57,603 nt of DNA, from positions 1-57,603 of the forward strand of contig JABCYW010000023.1 of NCBI GenBank assembly GCA_013289985.1, in the 5' to 3' direction. This DNA comes from Betaproteobacteria bacterium (lineage in GTDB: Bacteria; Pseudomonadota; Gammaproteobacteria; Burkholderiales; Burkholderiaceae_C). Below the pieces are notes generated by a model. It was not told the DNA's origin. It saw only the letters and a program-made list of their open reading frames with translations, and made no database searches. Of this stretch, positions 1 to 9,938 are shown in pieces (position 1 is the stretch's first letter; each line of letters starts with the position of its first letter). The translations under genes were made by a program, and so were the position numbers.

Positions 1-504
1 CGCGGCCTCGATCTCCTCGACCGTGACCTCGCTGAGCCCGGCGTACGCGATCACGCCGTCGTCCAGCAGCAGCTTGACCGCGTCGAACTGCTCGTCGCGC
101 GGCACCCTGGAATCGATGCGGTGCAGCTGCCACAGCGCGATCTGCTCCACGCCCAGCCGCTCGCGGCTGGCGTGCGCCTCGCTGACCAGGTGGCTGGGGT
201 TGCCGTTGGGCACCCAGACATCGGGCGCCGGGCGCTCGAGGCCGCCCTTGGTGGCGACGGTCACGCGGTTGTACGGGTACAGCGCCTCCCTGATCAGCTC
301 TTCCGACACCTCGGGGCCGTAGGAATTGGCCGTGTCGATGAAGTCGACGCCCAGCTCGGGCAGCCGGCGCAGCGTGGCGAGCGCGCCCTCGCGGTCGGCC
401 GGCGGGCCGAAGATGCCCTGGCCGGTGATGCGCATCGCACCGTAGCCGAGGCGATTGATCTCGAGTTCGCCGCCGATGCGGAAGGTCCTGGGATGCGTGG
501 CCAT
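1..504 (-). CDS. Aldo/keto reductase, 3' end cut off by the window
   Basis: This is the N-terminal 168 residues of an aldo/keto reductase, an NADPH-dependent (beta/alpha)8-barrel oxidoreductase. The frame stays open to base 1, so the C-terminal cofactor-binding part is outside the window. Visible AKR signatures are GYGAMRITG near the start, the catalytic Asp/Tyr context [11 protein letters not shown] (about residues 53-63), the lysine in VATKGG and the histidine in LHRIDS. These are the four catalytic tetrad positions known for the family. The ATG at 504 is chosen because the family N-terminus begins just after it; the Shine-Dalgarno match is weak (AGGA). It follows the FAD oxidoreductase gene on the same strand after about 83 bp. 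The substrate cannot be told. Confidence 0.88.
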   Translation of the reverse strand, partial: MATHPRTFRIGGELEINRLGYGAMRITGQGIFGPPADREGALATLRRLPELGVDFIDTANSYGPEVSEELIREALYPYNRVTVATKGGLERPAPDVWVPNGNPSHLVSEAHASRERLGVEQIALWQLHRIDSRVPRDEQFDAVKLLLDDGVIAYAGLSEVTVEEIEAA

Positions 505-587
505 GAAGCGTCGTCCTGTGCGTTGCGATGGGGAAGCCTGCCCCCAGTATGTGCAAGACGCGTGACGTGTGCCGTGCCGGGGTCTTG

Positions 588-2321
588 TCATGCCTTCACG
601 CGCGCGTCGAGCGCGGCGAGGTGCTGGTGGATCAACGCCACCGCCGCCGCGCCGTCGCCGATCGCGCCGCCCACGCGCTTGACCGAGCCGGCGCGCACGT
701 CGCCCACGGCGAACGCGCCGCGCACGCTGGTCTCGAAGGGGTTGGGCACGCGGCCGGGCAGCACCAGGCCGTCCGCGCCGGTGACGGCGTCGCAGCCGGT
801 GAGCACGAAGCCGTGCTTGTCCACCGCCACGCCGCAGCCTTCGAGCCAGCGCGTCTCGGGATCGGCGCCCACGAACAGGAACACGTTGCGCAGCTCGCGC
901 TCGTGCACCGTGCCGTCCCGCCCGCCCTCGCGCCACTTCACGCTGCTCAGGCCCGAGGGCAGCTGGCCCTCGAGCTCCACCAGCTCGGTGTTCGTCCACA
1001 GCTGGATGTTGGGCGCGGCCTCGATGCGGTCGATCAGGTAGCGCGACATGCTGGCCGCCAGCCCCGGCCCGCGGATCATCATGTGCACCCTGGCCGCGTG
1101 CGCCGACAGGAAGACCGCCGCCTGGCCGGCCGAATTGCCGCCGCCCACCAGCACGACCTCGCAGCCCGTGCACATCTTGGCCTCCAGGCCCGAGGCCCAG
1201 TACCAGACGCCGTGGCCCTCGAACTCCTCGATGCGGCCCAGCGCCGGGCGGCGGTAGCGCGCGCCGCTGGCGCACACCAGGCTGCGGCTGCGCAGGCGCC
1301 GGCCGTCGGCCAGGTGCACCGCGAACACGCCTTCGCTCTCGGCCCGGGAGCAGTCCAGCCGCACGGCCTCGGCCGGGATGATCATCTTGGCGCCGAACTT
1401 CTGGGCCTGGATGTAGGCGCGCCCCGCCAGCGCCTGGCCCGAGATGCCGGTGGGAAAGCCCAGGTAGTTCTCGATGCGCGCGCTGGCGCCGGCCTGGCCG
1501 CCGAACGAGCGGCAGTCGAGCACCGCCACGCGCAAGCCTTCGGAGGCCGCGTAGACGGCGGTGGACAGCCCCGCCGGCCCAGCGCCCACCACCAGCACGT
1601 CGAAGATGCCGTCGCACACGCGGTCGTCGATCATGCCCAGCGCGATGGCCAGCGCCGTCTCGGTGGGATCGACCAGCACCGTGCCGTTGGGCGTGACGGC
1701 CACGGCCTCGGCCGCGGCGGCGCCGTACTGCACCAGCAGCTGCGCGGCCACCGGATCGGTGTCGGCCGTGACCACGTGGTGCGGCTGGCCGTTGCGCTGC
1801 AGGAAGTTCTGCAGCCGCAGCACCGAGGCCGAGCCGGCCGCGCCGATGATCGTGGCGCCGCTCGCGCCGGCCTGGATCAGCGAGACGCGGCGCAGGATCA
1901 GCGCGCGCATGATGCGCTCGCCGAGATCGGCCTCCGCGATGATCAGCGCGCGCAGCTGGCTGGGCACCACGAGGATGCCCTCGACGTCGCCCACGCACTG
2001 CGCGTCCACCAGCGCCGAGCCGCCGAACAGCGTGCCGGCCTCGGCCAGGAACTCGCCCGGCTCGTAGTCGTGGTACGGCACGGTGCGGCCCAGGCCGTCG
2101 CGCTGCGTCACGGCGACGCGCCCCTCGACCAGCAGGAACAGGCCGCGCGACTTCTGCCCGGCCTGGATCAGGTAGCTGCCGTCCTGGCCGTGGTGCGGCT
2201 CGCCGAACCGGCGGACCCGGTCGACCTCGGCCTCCGACAACGTGGGAAACATCTGGTACGCGCGGTTCGGGTCGGGCTGCTGGCCCGGTGCGGGGGCGGC
2301 GGAGGTGGGCGGTTGATCCAA
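588..2321 (-). CDS. FAD-dependent oxidoreductase with N-terminal cyclic-nucleotide-binding domain (thioredoxin-reductase-like)
   Basis: The predicted protein has 577 residues and two parts. The first part of about 150 residues is a cNMP-binding/Crp-like jelly roll ([14 protein letters not shown] motif). The rest is a thioredoxin-reductase-like flavoprotein with the FAD motif [17 protein letters not shown], the NADPH motif [12 protein letters not shown] and the C-terminal FAD motif [11 protein letters not shown]. The redox CxxC of true thioredoxin reductases is missing: the equivalent segment reads YWASGLEA. A different CTGC lies directly before the NADPH motif. A TTG start at 2321 is preferred because GGAG lies 6 nt upstream, and it keeps the family's conserved stretch ahead of MFPTL; an ATG at 2252 would cut into it. 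The domain architecture is certain. The physiological substrate and the effector bound by the cNMP domain are unknown. Confidence 0.9.
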   Translation of the reverse strand: MDQPPTSAAPAPGQQPDPNRAYQMFPTLSEAEVDRVRRFGEPHHGQDGSYLIQAGQKSRGLFLLVEGRVAVTQRDGLGRTVPYHDYEPGEFLAEAGTLFGGSALVDAQCVGDVEGILVVPSQLRALIIAEADLGERIMRALILRRVSLIQAGASGATIIGAAGSASVLRLQNFLQRNGQPHHVVTADTDPVAAQLLVQYGAAAAEAVAVTPNGTVLVDPTETALAIALGMIDDRVCDGIFDVLVVGAGPAGLSTAVYAASEGLRVAVLDCRSFGGQAGASARIENYLGFPTGISGQALAGRAYIQAQKFGAKMIIPAEAVRLDCSRAESEGVFAVHLADGRRLRSRSLVCASGARYRRPALGRIEEFEGHGVWYWASGLEAKMCTGCEVVLVGGGNSAGQAAVFLSAHAARVHMMIRGPGLAASMSRYLIDRIEAAPNIQLWTNTELVELEGQLPSGLSSVKWREGGRDGTVHERELRNVFLFVGADPETRWLEGCGVAVDKHGFVLTGCDAVTGADGLVLPGRVPNPFETSVRGAFAVGDVRAGSVKRVGGAIGDGAAAVALIHQHLAALDARVKA

Positions 2322-2587
2322 GGTCGGCTCCAGGCGGGCGGCGCGCGTCACGCATGCGCGCGCCAGCGTCGACTGTCGCACGATGTCGCCCGCCTTGCAT
2401 CGTCCCGGATCGACGACCGGCGCGACCGCGCATGCGAGGGTCATCCCTGAGGCTGGCAACAGCTGGGCTTCAGGTTGCGCGCAGTTGAACGCGACTTTGC
2501 GATCCAGCAACGCGCGAGGTGTCAACATCGACCCCCGCGCTGCCGTTCAGATGGGTAGCCCCTCCACGCCTGCCCAGGCACGCCGCC

Positions 2588-4258
2588 ATGCCCCAGACGA
2601 CTGCCTTCCCGATGACGCGCCGCGGCGCGCTCGCCACCGCTCTGGCCGCGCTCGCCTGGCGGCCCGCGTTCGCCGCGGAGGCCGCCGGGGCCGGCCAGGC
2701 GGAGGCCCTGCACGTGCTGAACCGGCTCGCCTTCGGCCCGGCGCCCGGCGACCTCGACCGCGTGACGCAGATGGGCGTTCCCGCGTGGATCTCGGAGCAG
2801 CTGCATCCCGAGCGCCTGGCGCTGCCGGCGTTCCTCGCCGACCAGCTGTCCACGCTGCGCACCCCCCGCGAGACGCAGCGCGAGATGGTGGACCAGTACC
2901 GCGAGATGGCCAGGGAAGCGAAGGAGGCCAGGCAGGCCGGGACCGCGTCGCCCGATGGCGGCAAGGCCCCCACCGCGGAGGGTGCCGAGCGCCGCCGAAA
3001 GGCCGCGGCGATCACCGTCGAGGCCGGCGAGGAGCGCCTGCTGCAGGCGCTGGGCAGCCCGCGCCAGCTGGAGGAGGTGCTGGTCGACTTCTGGTTCAAC
3101 CACTTCAACGTGTTCCAGGGCAAGGGCCTGGTGCGCGTGCTCGTCGAGAGCTACGAGCGCGAGGCGATCCGCCCGCACGTGCTGGGCCGCTTCCGCACGA
3201 TGCTGGGCGCCACGGCCAAGCATCCGGCGATGCTGTTCTACCTCGACAACTGGCTCTCGGCGGCGCCGGGCTACCAGCCGCGCCGCGGCGCGGCCAAGGT
3301 CAGCGGCCTCAACGAGAACTACGCCCGCGAGGTGATGGAGCTGCACACGCTGGGCGTGGACGGCGGCTACACGCAGCAGGACGTCACCGAGCTCGCGCGC
3401 ATCCTCACCGGCTGGACGCTGGTGCAGCAGGAGCCGCGCCGGCGCCGCTTCGGCCAGGGCACGGACAACACGGCCAGCGGCCGCGGCGACTCGATCTTCG
3501 CCTTCGATCCCGCGCGCCACGACAACGGCACCAAGAACTGGCTCGACCGCAGCGTGCCGCCCAACGGACAGCTCGAGGGCGAGTTCGCGCTGGACGTGCT
3601 GGCCAACCATCCGGCCACCGCGAAGCACATCGCGTTCAAGCTCGCGCGCCGCTTCGTGGCCGACGAGCCGGCGCCGGCGCTGGTCGACCGCCTCGCGCGG
3701 CGCTTCACCGACTCCGGCGGCGACCTGCGCGCGGTGATGCAGGCGCTGGTCGACAGCCCCGAATTCCGCGACCCGCGGCCGGTGAAGTTCAAGACGCCCT
3801 ACCAGTACGTGCTGTCGTCGGTGCGCGCCACCGGCATATCCACCACCAACGTCAAGCCGCTGATGGCCGTGCTCGCGCAGCTGGGCCAGCCGCTGTACGG
3901 TTGCCAGACGCCCGACGGCTGGCACGACACCGAGGCCGACTGGCTCAACCCGAACGCGATCACGCAGCGCGTCAACTTCGCCACCGCGCTGGCGTCGGGC
4001 AGGCTGCCGCTGCAGCGCGTGGACGACCCGAACGCGCCCGCCGAGCCCAACGGCATGAAGGCGATGGAACGCCAGGCCGATCGCGCGATGGCGCGCGCCG
4101 AGGCGGCCGAAGGCTCGACCCCGCCGGTGGACGCCGCCACGCTGCTGGCCACGCTGGGCCCGGCGATCTCGGACAAGACCCGCGCCACCGTCACCGCGGC
4201 GCAACCCGCGCTGCGCGCCGCCCTCGTGCTGGGCAGCCCCGACTTCATGCGCCGCTGA
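2588..4258 (+). CDS. DUF1800 family exported protein
   Basis: This is a DUF1800 protein of 556 residues. Recognisable family blocks are LNRLAFGPAPGDLDRV near the N-terminus, DFWFNHFNVF, the segment GLNENYAREVMELHTLG, LARILTGWTL and a C-terminal PNAITQRVNFATAL. The N-terminus has a TAT-like signal (TRRGALATALAALAW followed by AFAAEA), so export across the inner membrane is likely. The ATG at 2588 is taken; an in-frame ATG at 2612 just before the twin arginines is an alternative. It lies 12 bp upstream of a DUF1501 gene, an association common across bacteria. No biochemical function is established for the family, and I infer none beyond partnership with the downstream protein. Confidence 0.88.
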   Translation: MPQTTAFPMTRRGALATALAALAWRPAFAAEAAGAGQAEALHVLNRLAFGPAPGDLDRVTQMGVPAWISEQLHPERLALPAFLADQLSTLRTPRETQREMVDQYREMAREAKEARQAGTASPDGGKAPTAEGAERRRKAAAITVEAGEERLLQALGSPRQLEEVLVDFWFNHFNVFQGKGLVRVLVESYEREAIRPHVLGRFRTMLGATAKHPAMLFYLDNWLSAAPGYQPRRGAAKVSGLNENYAREVMELHTLGVDGGYTQQDVTELARILTGWTLVQQEPRRRRFGQGTDNTASGRGDSIFAFDPARHDNGTKNWLDRSVPPNGQLEGEFALDVLANHPATAKHIAFKLARRFVADEPAPALVDRLARRFTDSGGDLRAVMQALVDSPEFRDPRPVKFKTPYQYVLSSVRATGISTTNVKPLMAVLAQLGQPLYGCQTPDGWHDTEADWLNPNAITQRVNFATALASGRLPLQRVDDPNAPAEPNGMKAMERQADRAMARAEAAEGSTPPVDAATLLATLGPAISDKTRATVTAAQPALRAALVLGSPDFMRR

Positions 4259-4270
4259 AAGGTTTCCGAC

Positions 4271-5539
4271 ATGCAACGCCGACAACTTCTCCAGACGGCC
4301 GCGGCCGCCGGACTCGCGTGGAGCGCCGTGGGCCGCACCGCCTTCGCCGCGAGCGCCCAACCAGGGGGCCAGGTCTTGCCCGGCAACAAGCGCCTGATCG
4401 TCGTGTTCCTGCGCGGCGCCGTCGACGGCCTGAGCGTGGTGGTGCCGCACAGCGAAGGCGCGTACTACGGCCAGCGCTCGTCGATCGCGCTCGCGCGGCC
4501 CGGCCAGGACGGCGGCGTGCTCGACCTCGACGGCCACTTCGGCCTCAACCCCAACCTCGCGCCGCTGATGCCGCTGTGGCAATCGAGCAAGCTGGCCTTC
4601 GTGCACGCCTCGGGCTCGCCCGATCCGACGCGTTCGCACTTCGACGCGCAGGACTACATGGAGTCCGGCACGCCGGGCCGCAAGAGCACGCCCGACGGCT
4701 GGCTCAACCGGCTGCTGGGCGCGGAGCCGCCCGTCGCGGCGCAGGCGGGCGCGCGCGCGGGTGTCACGCGAGGCATCTCGGTCGGCGCCACGCTGCCGCG
4801 CATCTGGGCCGGCCCCAACCCCGTGGCCAACATCGCCAACGGCGCGCGCGCCACCAAGCCGACGCTGCTCGATCGCCCGCAGGTGAGCAAGGCCTTCGAC
4901 TCGCTGTACTCGGGCGACGACGCGATGTCCAGGGCCTACCGCGAATCGCAGCAGTCGCGCGCCGAGGTCAACGAGGCCATGAGCCCCGCGGCGCATGAAC
5001 AGATGGTGGCCGACAACGGCGCGCCGCTGCCCAACGGCTTCCCCGACGACGCCGGCCGCCTCGCGCAACTGATGCGGCGCGATCCCAACGTGCAGATCGC
5101 CTTCCTGGCGCTGGGCGGCTGGGACACCCATGTGAACCAGGGCGGCGCCAAGGGGCAGCTCGCCAACCGCCTGCAGCCGCTGGGCCAGGGCCTGGCCGAG
5201 CTCGCCACGCGCCTGGGGCCGACGTTCGACGACACCACGATCCTGGTCATCTCCGAATTCGGCCGCACCGCGCGCCAGAACGGCACCGGCGGCACCGACC
5301 ACGGCCACGGCAACGTGATGTGGGCGCTGGGCGGCAACATCGCCGGCGGCAAGGTCTACGGCCGCTGGCCGGGCATCGACGCGTCGGCGCTGAACGAGGG
5401 CCGCGACCTGGCCGTCACCACCGACTTCCGCCAGGTGCTGGCCGGCGTCTGCATGCGCAACCTGGGCCTGCCCGACAGCAAGCTGGCCAGCGTGTTCCCG
5501 GGCTTCGACGCGGCGCCGCTGGACATCTCGCGGGCCTGA
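4271..5539 (+). CDS. DUF1501 family TAT-exported protein
   Basis: The predicted protein has 422 residues and belongs to the DUF1501 family, whose fold is related to sulfatases/alkaline phosphatases. It begins with a twin-arginine-type signal ([17 protein letters not shown], cleavage likely after AFA). Family motifs visible are [30 protein letters not shown], the WDTHVNQGG segment and the late [19 protein letters not shown] block, which carries potential metal-binding Asp/His residues. It is transcribed with the DUF1800 gene, with only 12 bp between them. The conserved pair suggests an exported two-protein module. The role is unknown; metal-dependent hydrolase activity is only suggested by the fold relationship. 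Confidence 0.88.
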   Translation: MQRRQLLQTAAAAGLAWSAVGRTAFAASAQPGGQVLPGNKRLIVVFLRGAVDGLSVVVPHSEGAYYGQRSSIALARPGQDGGVLDLDGHFGLNPNLAPLMPLWQSSKLAFVHASGSPDPTRSHFDAQDYMESGTPGRKSTPDGWLNRLLGAEPPVAAQAGARAGVTRGISVGATLPRIWAGPNPVANIANGARATKPTLLDRPQVSKAFDSLYSGDDAMSRAYRESQQSRAEVNEAMSPAAHEQMVADNGAPLPNGFPDDAGRLAQLMRRDPNVQIAFLALGGWDTHVNQGGAKGQLANRLQPLGQGLAELATRLGPTFDDTTILVISEFGRTARQNGTGGTDHGHGNVMWALGGNIAGGKVYGRWPGIDASALNEGRDLAVTTDFRQVLAGVCMRNLGLPDSKLASVFPGFDAAPLDISRA

Positions 5540-5657
5540 GTTCGCAGGCCGCACGCCATGTGACACGGCCAGGAAATGGGCGCCGATCGGCGGGCTGTTC
5601 GCGCCATCGTGGCGCATCGGTCCGGGTGACCATGTAGGGAGTTCTAAGGAGTTCCCG

Positions 5658-7193
5658 ATGAAATTGCGCCACAGCATCCTCGCCATCGTCGCTTCGGCCC
5701 TGCTGGGTGTGCTGCTCATCAGCGGCGTCGGCCTGCAGGCCCTGCGCCAGAACATGCGCGAGGGCCGCGAGGAGGAGATCCTCAAGCTCGCCAAGCTGTG
5801 CATCGGCGTGATGGAACGCTACCACCAGCAGGAGGCCAGCGGCGCGCTGACCCGCGAGCAGGCCCAGGCCAAGGCCATCGAGGCGATCTCCGGGCTGCGC
5901 CAGGGCGACGACTACGTCTACGTGCGCACGATGGACAACCACATGCTGGTGCACGCCGACGCCAGGCGCGTGGGCCAGGTCGACAAGGGCTCGCCGACGG
6001 CGGACGGCCGCATGACCTCGGATGTCTACGTGCAGGATCTCGCCAAGGCCGACCATGTCTTCATGACGGCCTACGTGCCGCGCCCCGACGACCCGGCCAA
6101 GGTGCCGGTGGCCAAGCTGCTGGGTGCCATGCGCTACACGCCGTGGGACTGGGTGGTGGGCAACGGCGTGTTCATCGACGACCTCGACGCGGCGTTCCGC
6201 GCCTACGCGATCCGCTTCGTGGCGATGGGCGGCGTGCTGCTGGCCGTGCTCGCCGCGCTCGGCACGCTGCTGGCGCGCTCCATCCAGCGCCAGCTCGGCG
6301 GCGATCCGCAGTACGCGGCCGAAGTGGTCAACCGGATCGCCTCGGGCGACCTCGGGCAGGCGGTGGTCGTCGACGGCCCGGCCACCAGCCTGCTGGCCTC
6401 GATGCAGCGGATGCAGCAGGGACTGCGCGGCATGGTCTCGCGCGTGCGCGACGGCTCCGATTCGATCCAGCAGGCCACCGCCGAAGTGGCCAACGGCAAC
6501 CAGGACCTGTCCAATCGCACCGAGCAGGCCGCCGCCAGCCTGGAACAGACCTCGGCGTCGATGCAGCAACTCGCAGAGAACGTGCGCCAGAGCGCCGACG
6601 CCGCGCGGCAGGCCAGCCAGCTCGCGCTCAGCGCCTCCGAGGTCGCGCGCCAGGGCGGCACGGTCGTCACGCAGGTGGTGGCCACGATGCAGGAGATCAG
6701 CGCCTCGTCGCGCAAGATCAACGAGATCATCACGGTGATCGACGGCATCGCCTTCCAGACCAACATCCTCGCGCTCAACGCCGCCGTCGAGGCCGCGCGC
6801 GCCGGAGAGCATGGCCGTGGCTTCGCGGTGGTGGCCGGCGAGGTGCGCACGCTGGCGCAGCGCAGCGCGACGGCCGCGCGCGAGATCGCGACCCTGATCG
6901 GCAGCTCCACCACCAGCGTCGAGGGCGGATCGGTGCTCGTCCAGCGCGCGGGCGCCACGATGCACGACATCGTGTCGGCGGTGCAGCACGTCTCCGACAT
7001 CATCGCGGAGATATCGGCCTCGACCGCGCAGCAGAGCTCCAGCATCAACGAGGTGGGCACGGCCATCGTGCACATGGACCAGATGACGCAGCAGAACGCG
7101 GCGCTCGTGGAGCAAGGCGCGGCCGCCGCGGCCAGCCTGAAGGACCAGGCCGTCAGCCTGAACAGCGCGATCGGCGAATTCCGGCTCGCCTGA
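5658..7193 (+). CDS. Methyl-accepting chemotaxis protein with single Cache sensor domain
   Basis: This is an inner-membrane chemoreceptor of 511 residues. It has a first membrane segment at about 6-28, a periplasmic single-Cache domain at about 35-180 ([18 protein letters not shown] and the [13 protein letters not shown] end), a second membrane segment at about 190-208, a HAMP linker, and a long cytoplasmic signalling coiled coil. The hairpin tip is near [20 protein letters not shown], where CheA and CheW bind. The C-terminus ends in GEFRLA, with no CheR/CheB tethering pentapeptide. The start has a strong Shine-Dalgarno site (AAGGAG, 6 nt before the ATG at 5658). Single-Cache receptors often sense small carboxylates, but the ligand here is unknown. 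It stands alone between unrelated genes. Confidence 0.93.
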   Translation: MKLRHSILAIVASALLGVLLISGVGLQALRQNMREGREEEILKLAKLCIGVMERYHQQEASGALTREQAQAKAIEAISGLRQGDDYVYVRTMDNHMLVHADARRVGQVDKGSPTADGRMTSDVYVQDLAKADHVFMTAYVPRPDDPAKVPVAKLLGAMRYTPWDWVVGNGVFIDDLDAAFRAYAIRFVAMGGVLLAVLAALGTLLARSIQRQLGGDPQYAAEVVNRIASGDLGQAVVVDGPATSLLASMQRMQQGLRGMVSRVRDGSDSIQQATAEVANGNQDLSNRTEQAAASLEQTSASMQQLAENVRQSADAARQASQLALSASEVARQGGTVVTQVVATMQEISASSRKINEIITVIDGIAFQTNILALNAAVEAARAGEHGRGFAVVAGEVRTLAQRSATAAREIATLIGSSTTSVEGGSVLVQRAGATMHDIVSAVQHVSDIIAEISASTAQQSSSINEVGTAIVHMDQMTQQNAALVEQGAAAAASLKDQAVSLNSAIGEFRLA

Positions 7194-7248
7194 CGGGGAT
7201 TGGGGCGGACGTCCACAATCGCGGTCCCCCACCCCCTTGAGACGTCCC

Positions 7249-7551
7249 ATGATCCTCGAACACGCCGACATCACCATCGCCCCGGGCAGGAACGCCGAAT
7301 TCGAGGAGGCGATCCAGCGCGGCATCGCCACTGTCATATCGCAGGCCAAGGGCTTCCGCGACGCGAAGGTGCATCGCGGCATCGAGTCGACCGAGCGCTA
7401 CCTCCTCACCATCCACTGGGACACGCTGGAGAACCACACGGTCGACTTCCGCGGCGGCCCGCTGTTCCCGCAATGGCGCGCGATCGTCGGCCCGTTCTTC
7501 GCGAAGCCGCCGGTGGTGGAGCACTTCGATCTGGCGGCCGAGCGCGGCTGA
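7249..7551 (+). CDS. Antibiotic biosynthesis monooxygenase (ABM) fold protein
   Basis: This is a small protein of 100 residues with the dimeric alpha/beta-barrel ABM fold. The N-terminus ILEHADITIAPGRNAEFEEA and the middle segment TERYLLTIHWDTLENHTV are typical of the family. Some members are cofactor-free quinone-forming monooxygenases, and many are of unknown role. The ATG at 7249 is preferred over an in-frame TTG at 7237 because it fits the usual family N-terminus. It ends 7 bp before the convergent pirin gene. Pirin and ABM proteins both appear in quinone or oxidative-stress contexts, but a functional link here is only a guess. Confidence 0.82.
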   Translation: MILEHADITIAPGRNAEFEEAIQRGIATVISQAKGFRDAKVHRGIESTERYLLTIHWDTLENHTVDFRGGPLFPQWRAIVGPFFAKPPVVEHFDLAAERG

Positions 7552-7558
7552 GGCCGTC

Positions 7559-8722
7559 TCACTGCATCCCGCGCGACGCGTTCTCGTCCAGCACAACGCT
7601 GGTCGGCACGTCGCCCGCCACCGCCTCGGCCACGTCCGGCGGCGTCACGTTGGCCATCAGCCCGCGGCGTCCGGCGTCCCCGGGCAGCGTCTCCACGCGC
7701 CCGTCCGCGTGGCGCGCGAAGCGCATGCGCTCGGGGCCGTGCACGGGCGCGTTGTCAGGCCACGGCCAGCCGCCGAACTCCGTGCGGCGGTAGTCGTCGA
7801 AGGCCTGGCGCAGCTCGGCCTCGGTGTTCATCACGAACGGGCCGTACTGCGCCACCGGCTCGCCGATCGGGCGGCCCTGCAGCATCAGGAACTCGGCGAC
7901 GTCGGTGCCCGTGTTGACCAGTTCGACGGCGCTCGCGGCGCGCAGCTCGATCGCCGCGTGCTGCGTGATCGTCTCGCCCGCGACGCTGACACGCGTGCCC
8001 TGGAAGAAGTACAGCTTGCGGCGCGCCGCGGCATTGACGGCCGGCGGCAGCTTCCAGCGCGCGCCGGGCTCCATGCGCAGCGTCCAGATCGCCACGTCGG
8101 CCTCGGCCTGCGAGGCCCACGAGTCGGGCGGCGGCGCGAGCGGCTCGGCCGCGTCGGCGGCGTCGGCGCTCGCGAGTCGACCCGCGACGACCGCCACTTC
8201 GGTCACCGCGCCGTCGCCGCTCTCGAAGAAGCGGTGCGGGATGTCCTCTGCCCACAGCATCGTGAAATGCGGCTCGCTCATCTTGCTGCGCGCCGGCAGG
8301 TTCAGCCAGATCTGGAACAGCTCCAGCGGGTTGGGCTGGCCCGTCTCGAGCAGCGGGAACATCTCCGAGTGCACGATGCCCTTGCCGGCCGTGAGCCACT
8401 GCACGTCGCCGCCGCCGAAGCGCGCGGCCGCGCCGAGCGAATCGGAATGGTCGGTGAGCCCCTTGCGCACGATGGTCACCGTCTCGAAGCCGCGATGCGG
8501 ATGCGACGGGAAGCCCGGCACCTTCTCGCCGTGGTACATGCTCCAGCCGTCCTTGCGGCCGAAGTCCTGGCCGATGTCGCGCCCCGCCAGCGAGGCGTCG
8601 GGCCCGAAGCGGCCGTTGCCCCTGGGGTACGCGTCGTCGTGGTGGACGCAGAACAGGAACGGGTCGGCCGTCTCCCAGGGGAAGCCGAGTTGCTGGATCT
8701 GGAGGATGGCGTTGTCGGGCAT
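7559..8722 (-). CDS. Pirin family protein (cupin metalloprotein)
   Basis: The predicted protein has 387 residues and a pirin-type double cupin. The N-terminal cupin carries the expected metal ligands His74, His76 (HPHRGFETVT), His118 and Glu120 (GIVHSEM), the positions matching His/His/His/Glu in characterised pirins. A C-terminal pirin domain follows (residues about 220-340, including PIGEPVAQYGPFVMN). Bacterial pirins include quercetin 2,3-dioxygenases and redox regulators; which applies here cannot be decided. At 387 residues it is longer than many pirins (about 280-300), with an extra C-terminal tail. It is convergent with the ABM gene and lies about 93 bp downstream of rdgC on the same strand. 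Confidence 0.9.
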   Translation of the reverse strand: MPDNAILQIQQLGFPWETADPFLFCVHHDDAYPRGNGRFGPDASLAGRDIGQDFGRKDGWSMYHGEKVPGFPSHPHRGFETVTIVRKGLTDHSDSLGAAARFGGGDVQWLTAGKGIVHSEMFPLLETGQPNPLELFQIWLNLPARSKMSEPHFTMLWAEDIPHRFFESGDGAVTEVAVVAGRLASADAADAAEPLAPPPDSWASQAEADVAIWTLRMEPGARWKLPPAVNAAARRKLYFFQGTRVSVAGETITQHAAIELRAASAVELVNTGTDVAEFLMLQGRPIGEPVAQYGPFVMNTEAELRQAFDDYRRTEFGGWPWPDNAPVHGPERMRFARHADGRVETLPGDAGRRGLMANVTPPDVAEAVAGDVPTSVVLDENASRGMQ

Positions 8723-8815
8723 GGCGGCCTTCGGGAGCGGGCTGGACGAGGACTCAGTCTAGCCACTGGCGGCGAACGGTCGCTCGCGAAGGGGCATGCG
8801 CCATGCCGGCCGACG

Positions 8816-9838
8816 TCAGAACGGCGCCGACGCATCCTCGGCGCTGGCCGGCGCGTACGGCGAGGCGGCGCCCATCGCGGCCGTCTGGCCGGTGAGCGCG
8901 GCGATCACCTTGTCGGTGGTGGAGGTGCCGGCCTCGCCCAGCTTGAGCGGGCCGCCCAGCGCCTCGACGAGATCTGGGATCAGCTGGCCCAGCTCGCCGG
9001 TGGCGATCGCCACGTCGGCGTCGAAGTCGTTGTCGCCCTTGCCCGCGGCCTCCTTGCCTTCGAGCACCACGTCGAGCAGCTTGATCTTCTTGATGGCGAA
9101 CTGCTCGGTGAGCACGAACGACACGCGGCCGTCCCAGGTAAGCGCGAGCTGCGTGGGCAGCTTGCCCTGCTTGATGTGCTCGCCCACCTCGTCGATGTCC
9201 AGCGTGTGGCGGGCGTAGCGCACCGCCGCCTTCTCGCTGTCGGGCTGCTTGAGCTCGCACTCGCGGTCGATCGTGAAGCCGGCCGGCGCCTCCTTGGACG
9301 ACAGCCACTCGGCCATCGCGGTGGCCGCCGACAGCTGCGTCTGCACGAGCTCGAGGCGGATGCCGCCCGACAGCAGCTCGGTGAGCAGCGTGACGATCTT
9401 GTCGGCCTTCTTGGCGCTGCCGGCGCCCACGACGATCAGCCCGGCCTTCAGGTCGATCCAGATGGGCGTGTTGCCGCGCTTGGGGAAGGCGCGCGGCAGC
9501 AGCTCGTGCACGACCTCTTCCTTGAGTTCCTTCGCGTGCTTGCCCTTGGGACGGCGGCCGGTCTCCTGCTCGATCTTGTCCAGGCGCGCCTCCAGCTGCT
9601 GCTTGACGGCGCCGCCGGGCACGGCCTTGGTCTCGGTGCACAGCTTCAGGATCCACTGGCCGCCCACGTTCTCCACCAGCGGCCCGTGCTTCTCGCCGCG
9701 CGGCTCCACCCAGCCGAACGACTCCTGCTGCGACGCGCCGCACTCGACGAAGCGCGCGGCGTCCAGCCGCGTCTCCAGCTCCGCCGTCGGCGGCTGTTCC
9801 CATTGATCGATGCGATAGACGATGACGTTCTTGAACAT
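8816..9838 (-). CDS. rdgC: Recombination-associated protein RdgC
   Basis: RdgC is a nucleoid-associated, ring-forming DNA-binding protein that modulates RecA-dependent recombination. The 340-residue product begins with the family N-terminus MFKNVIVYRIDQW and retains the conserved segments PRGEKHGPL, PKGKHAKELKEEVVHELLPRAF and IWIDLKAGLIVVGAGS. It is longer than the E. coli protein (303 residues) because of an Ala/Gly-rich C-terminal extension. The ATG at 9838 is chosen because the conserved N-terminus starts there; the open frame continues upstream without family similarity. It is divergent from the hydroxypyruvate isomerase gene across about 100 bp. A TAGAAT hexamer on this strand (9877-9882) could be its -10 element. 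Confidence 0.93.
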   Translation of the reverse strand: MFKNVIVYRIDQWEQPPTAELETRLDAARFVECGASQQESFGWVEPRGEKHGPLVENVGGQWILKLCTETKAVPGGAVKQQLEARLDKIEQETGRRPKGKHAKELKEEVVHELLPRAFPKRGNTPIWIDLKAGLIVVGAGSAKKADKIVTLLTELLSGGIRLELVQTQLSAATAMAEWLSSKEAPAGFTIDRECELKQPDSEKAAVRYARHTLDIDEVGEHIKQGKLPTQLALTWDGRVSFVLTEQFAIKKIKLLDVVLEGKEAAGKGDNDFDADVAIATGELGQLIPDLVEALGGPLKLGEAGTSTTDKVIAALTGQTAAMGAASPYAPASAEDASAPF

Positions 9839-9938
9839 GTGGGCGGGCCGGAAAAAAGCAGAGGCGAAGGGGCGCGATTCTAGGCGACCTGGTTTTCCGT
9901 CCAGCCGCGCAGGGTCGAGCGGACGGCAGAATCCGCCC

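Noticed and set aside
5575-5600. GCCGAT element upstream of the chemoreceptor as a FliA (sigma-28) promoter
   Set aside because: The TAAA part at the required distance is missing, so the match is only the common hexamer in GC-rich DNA.
8816-9838. RdgC as evidence of a prophage or mobile island
   Set aside because: RdgC is a chromosomal housekeeping protein in beta- and gammaproteobacteria, and no phage, integrase or att-like features flank it.
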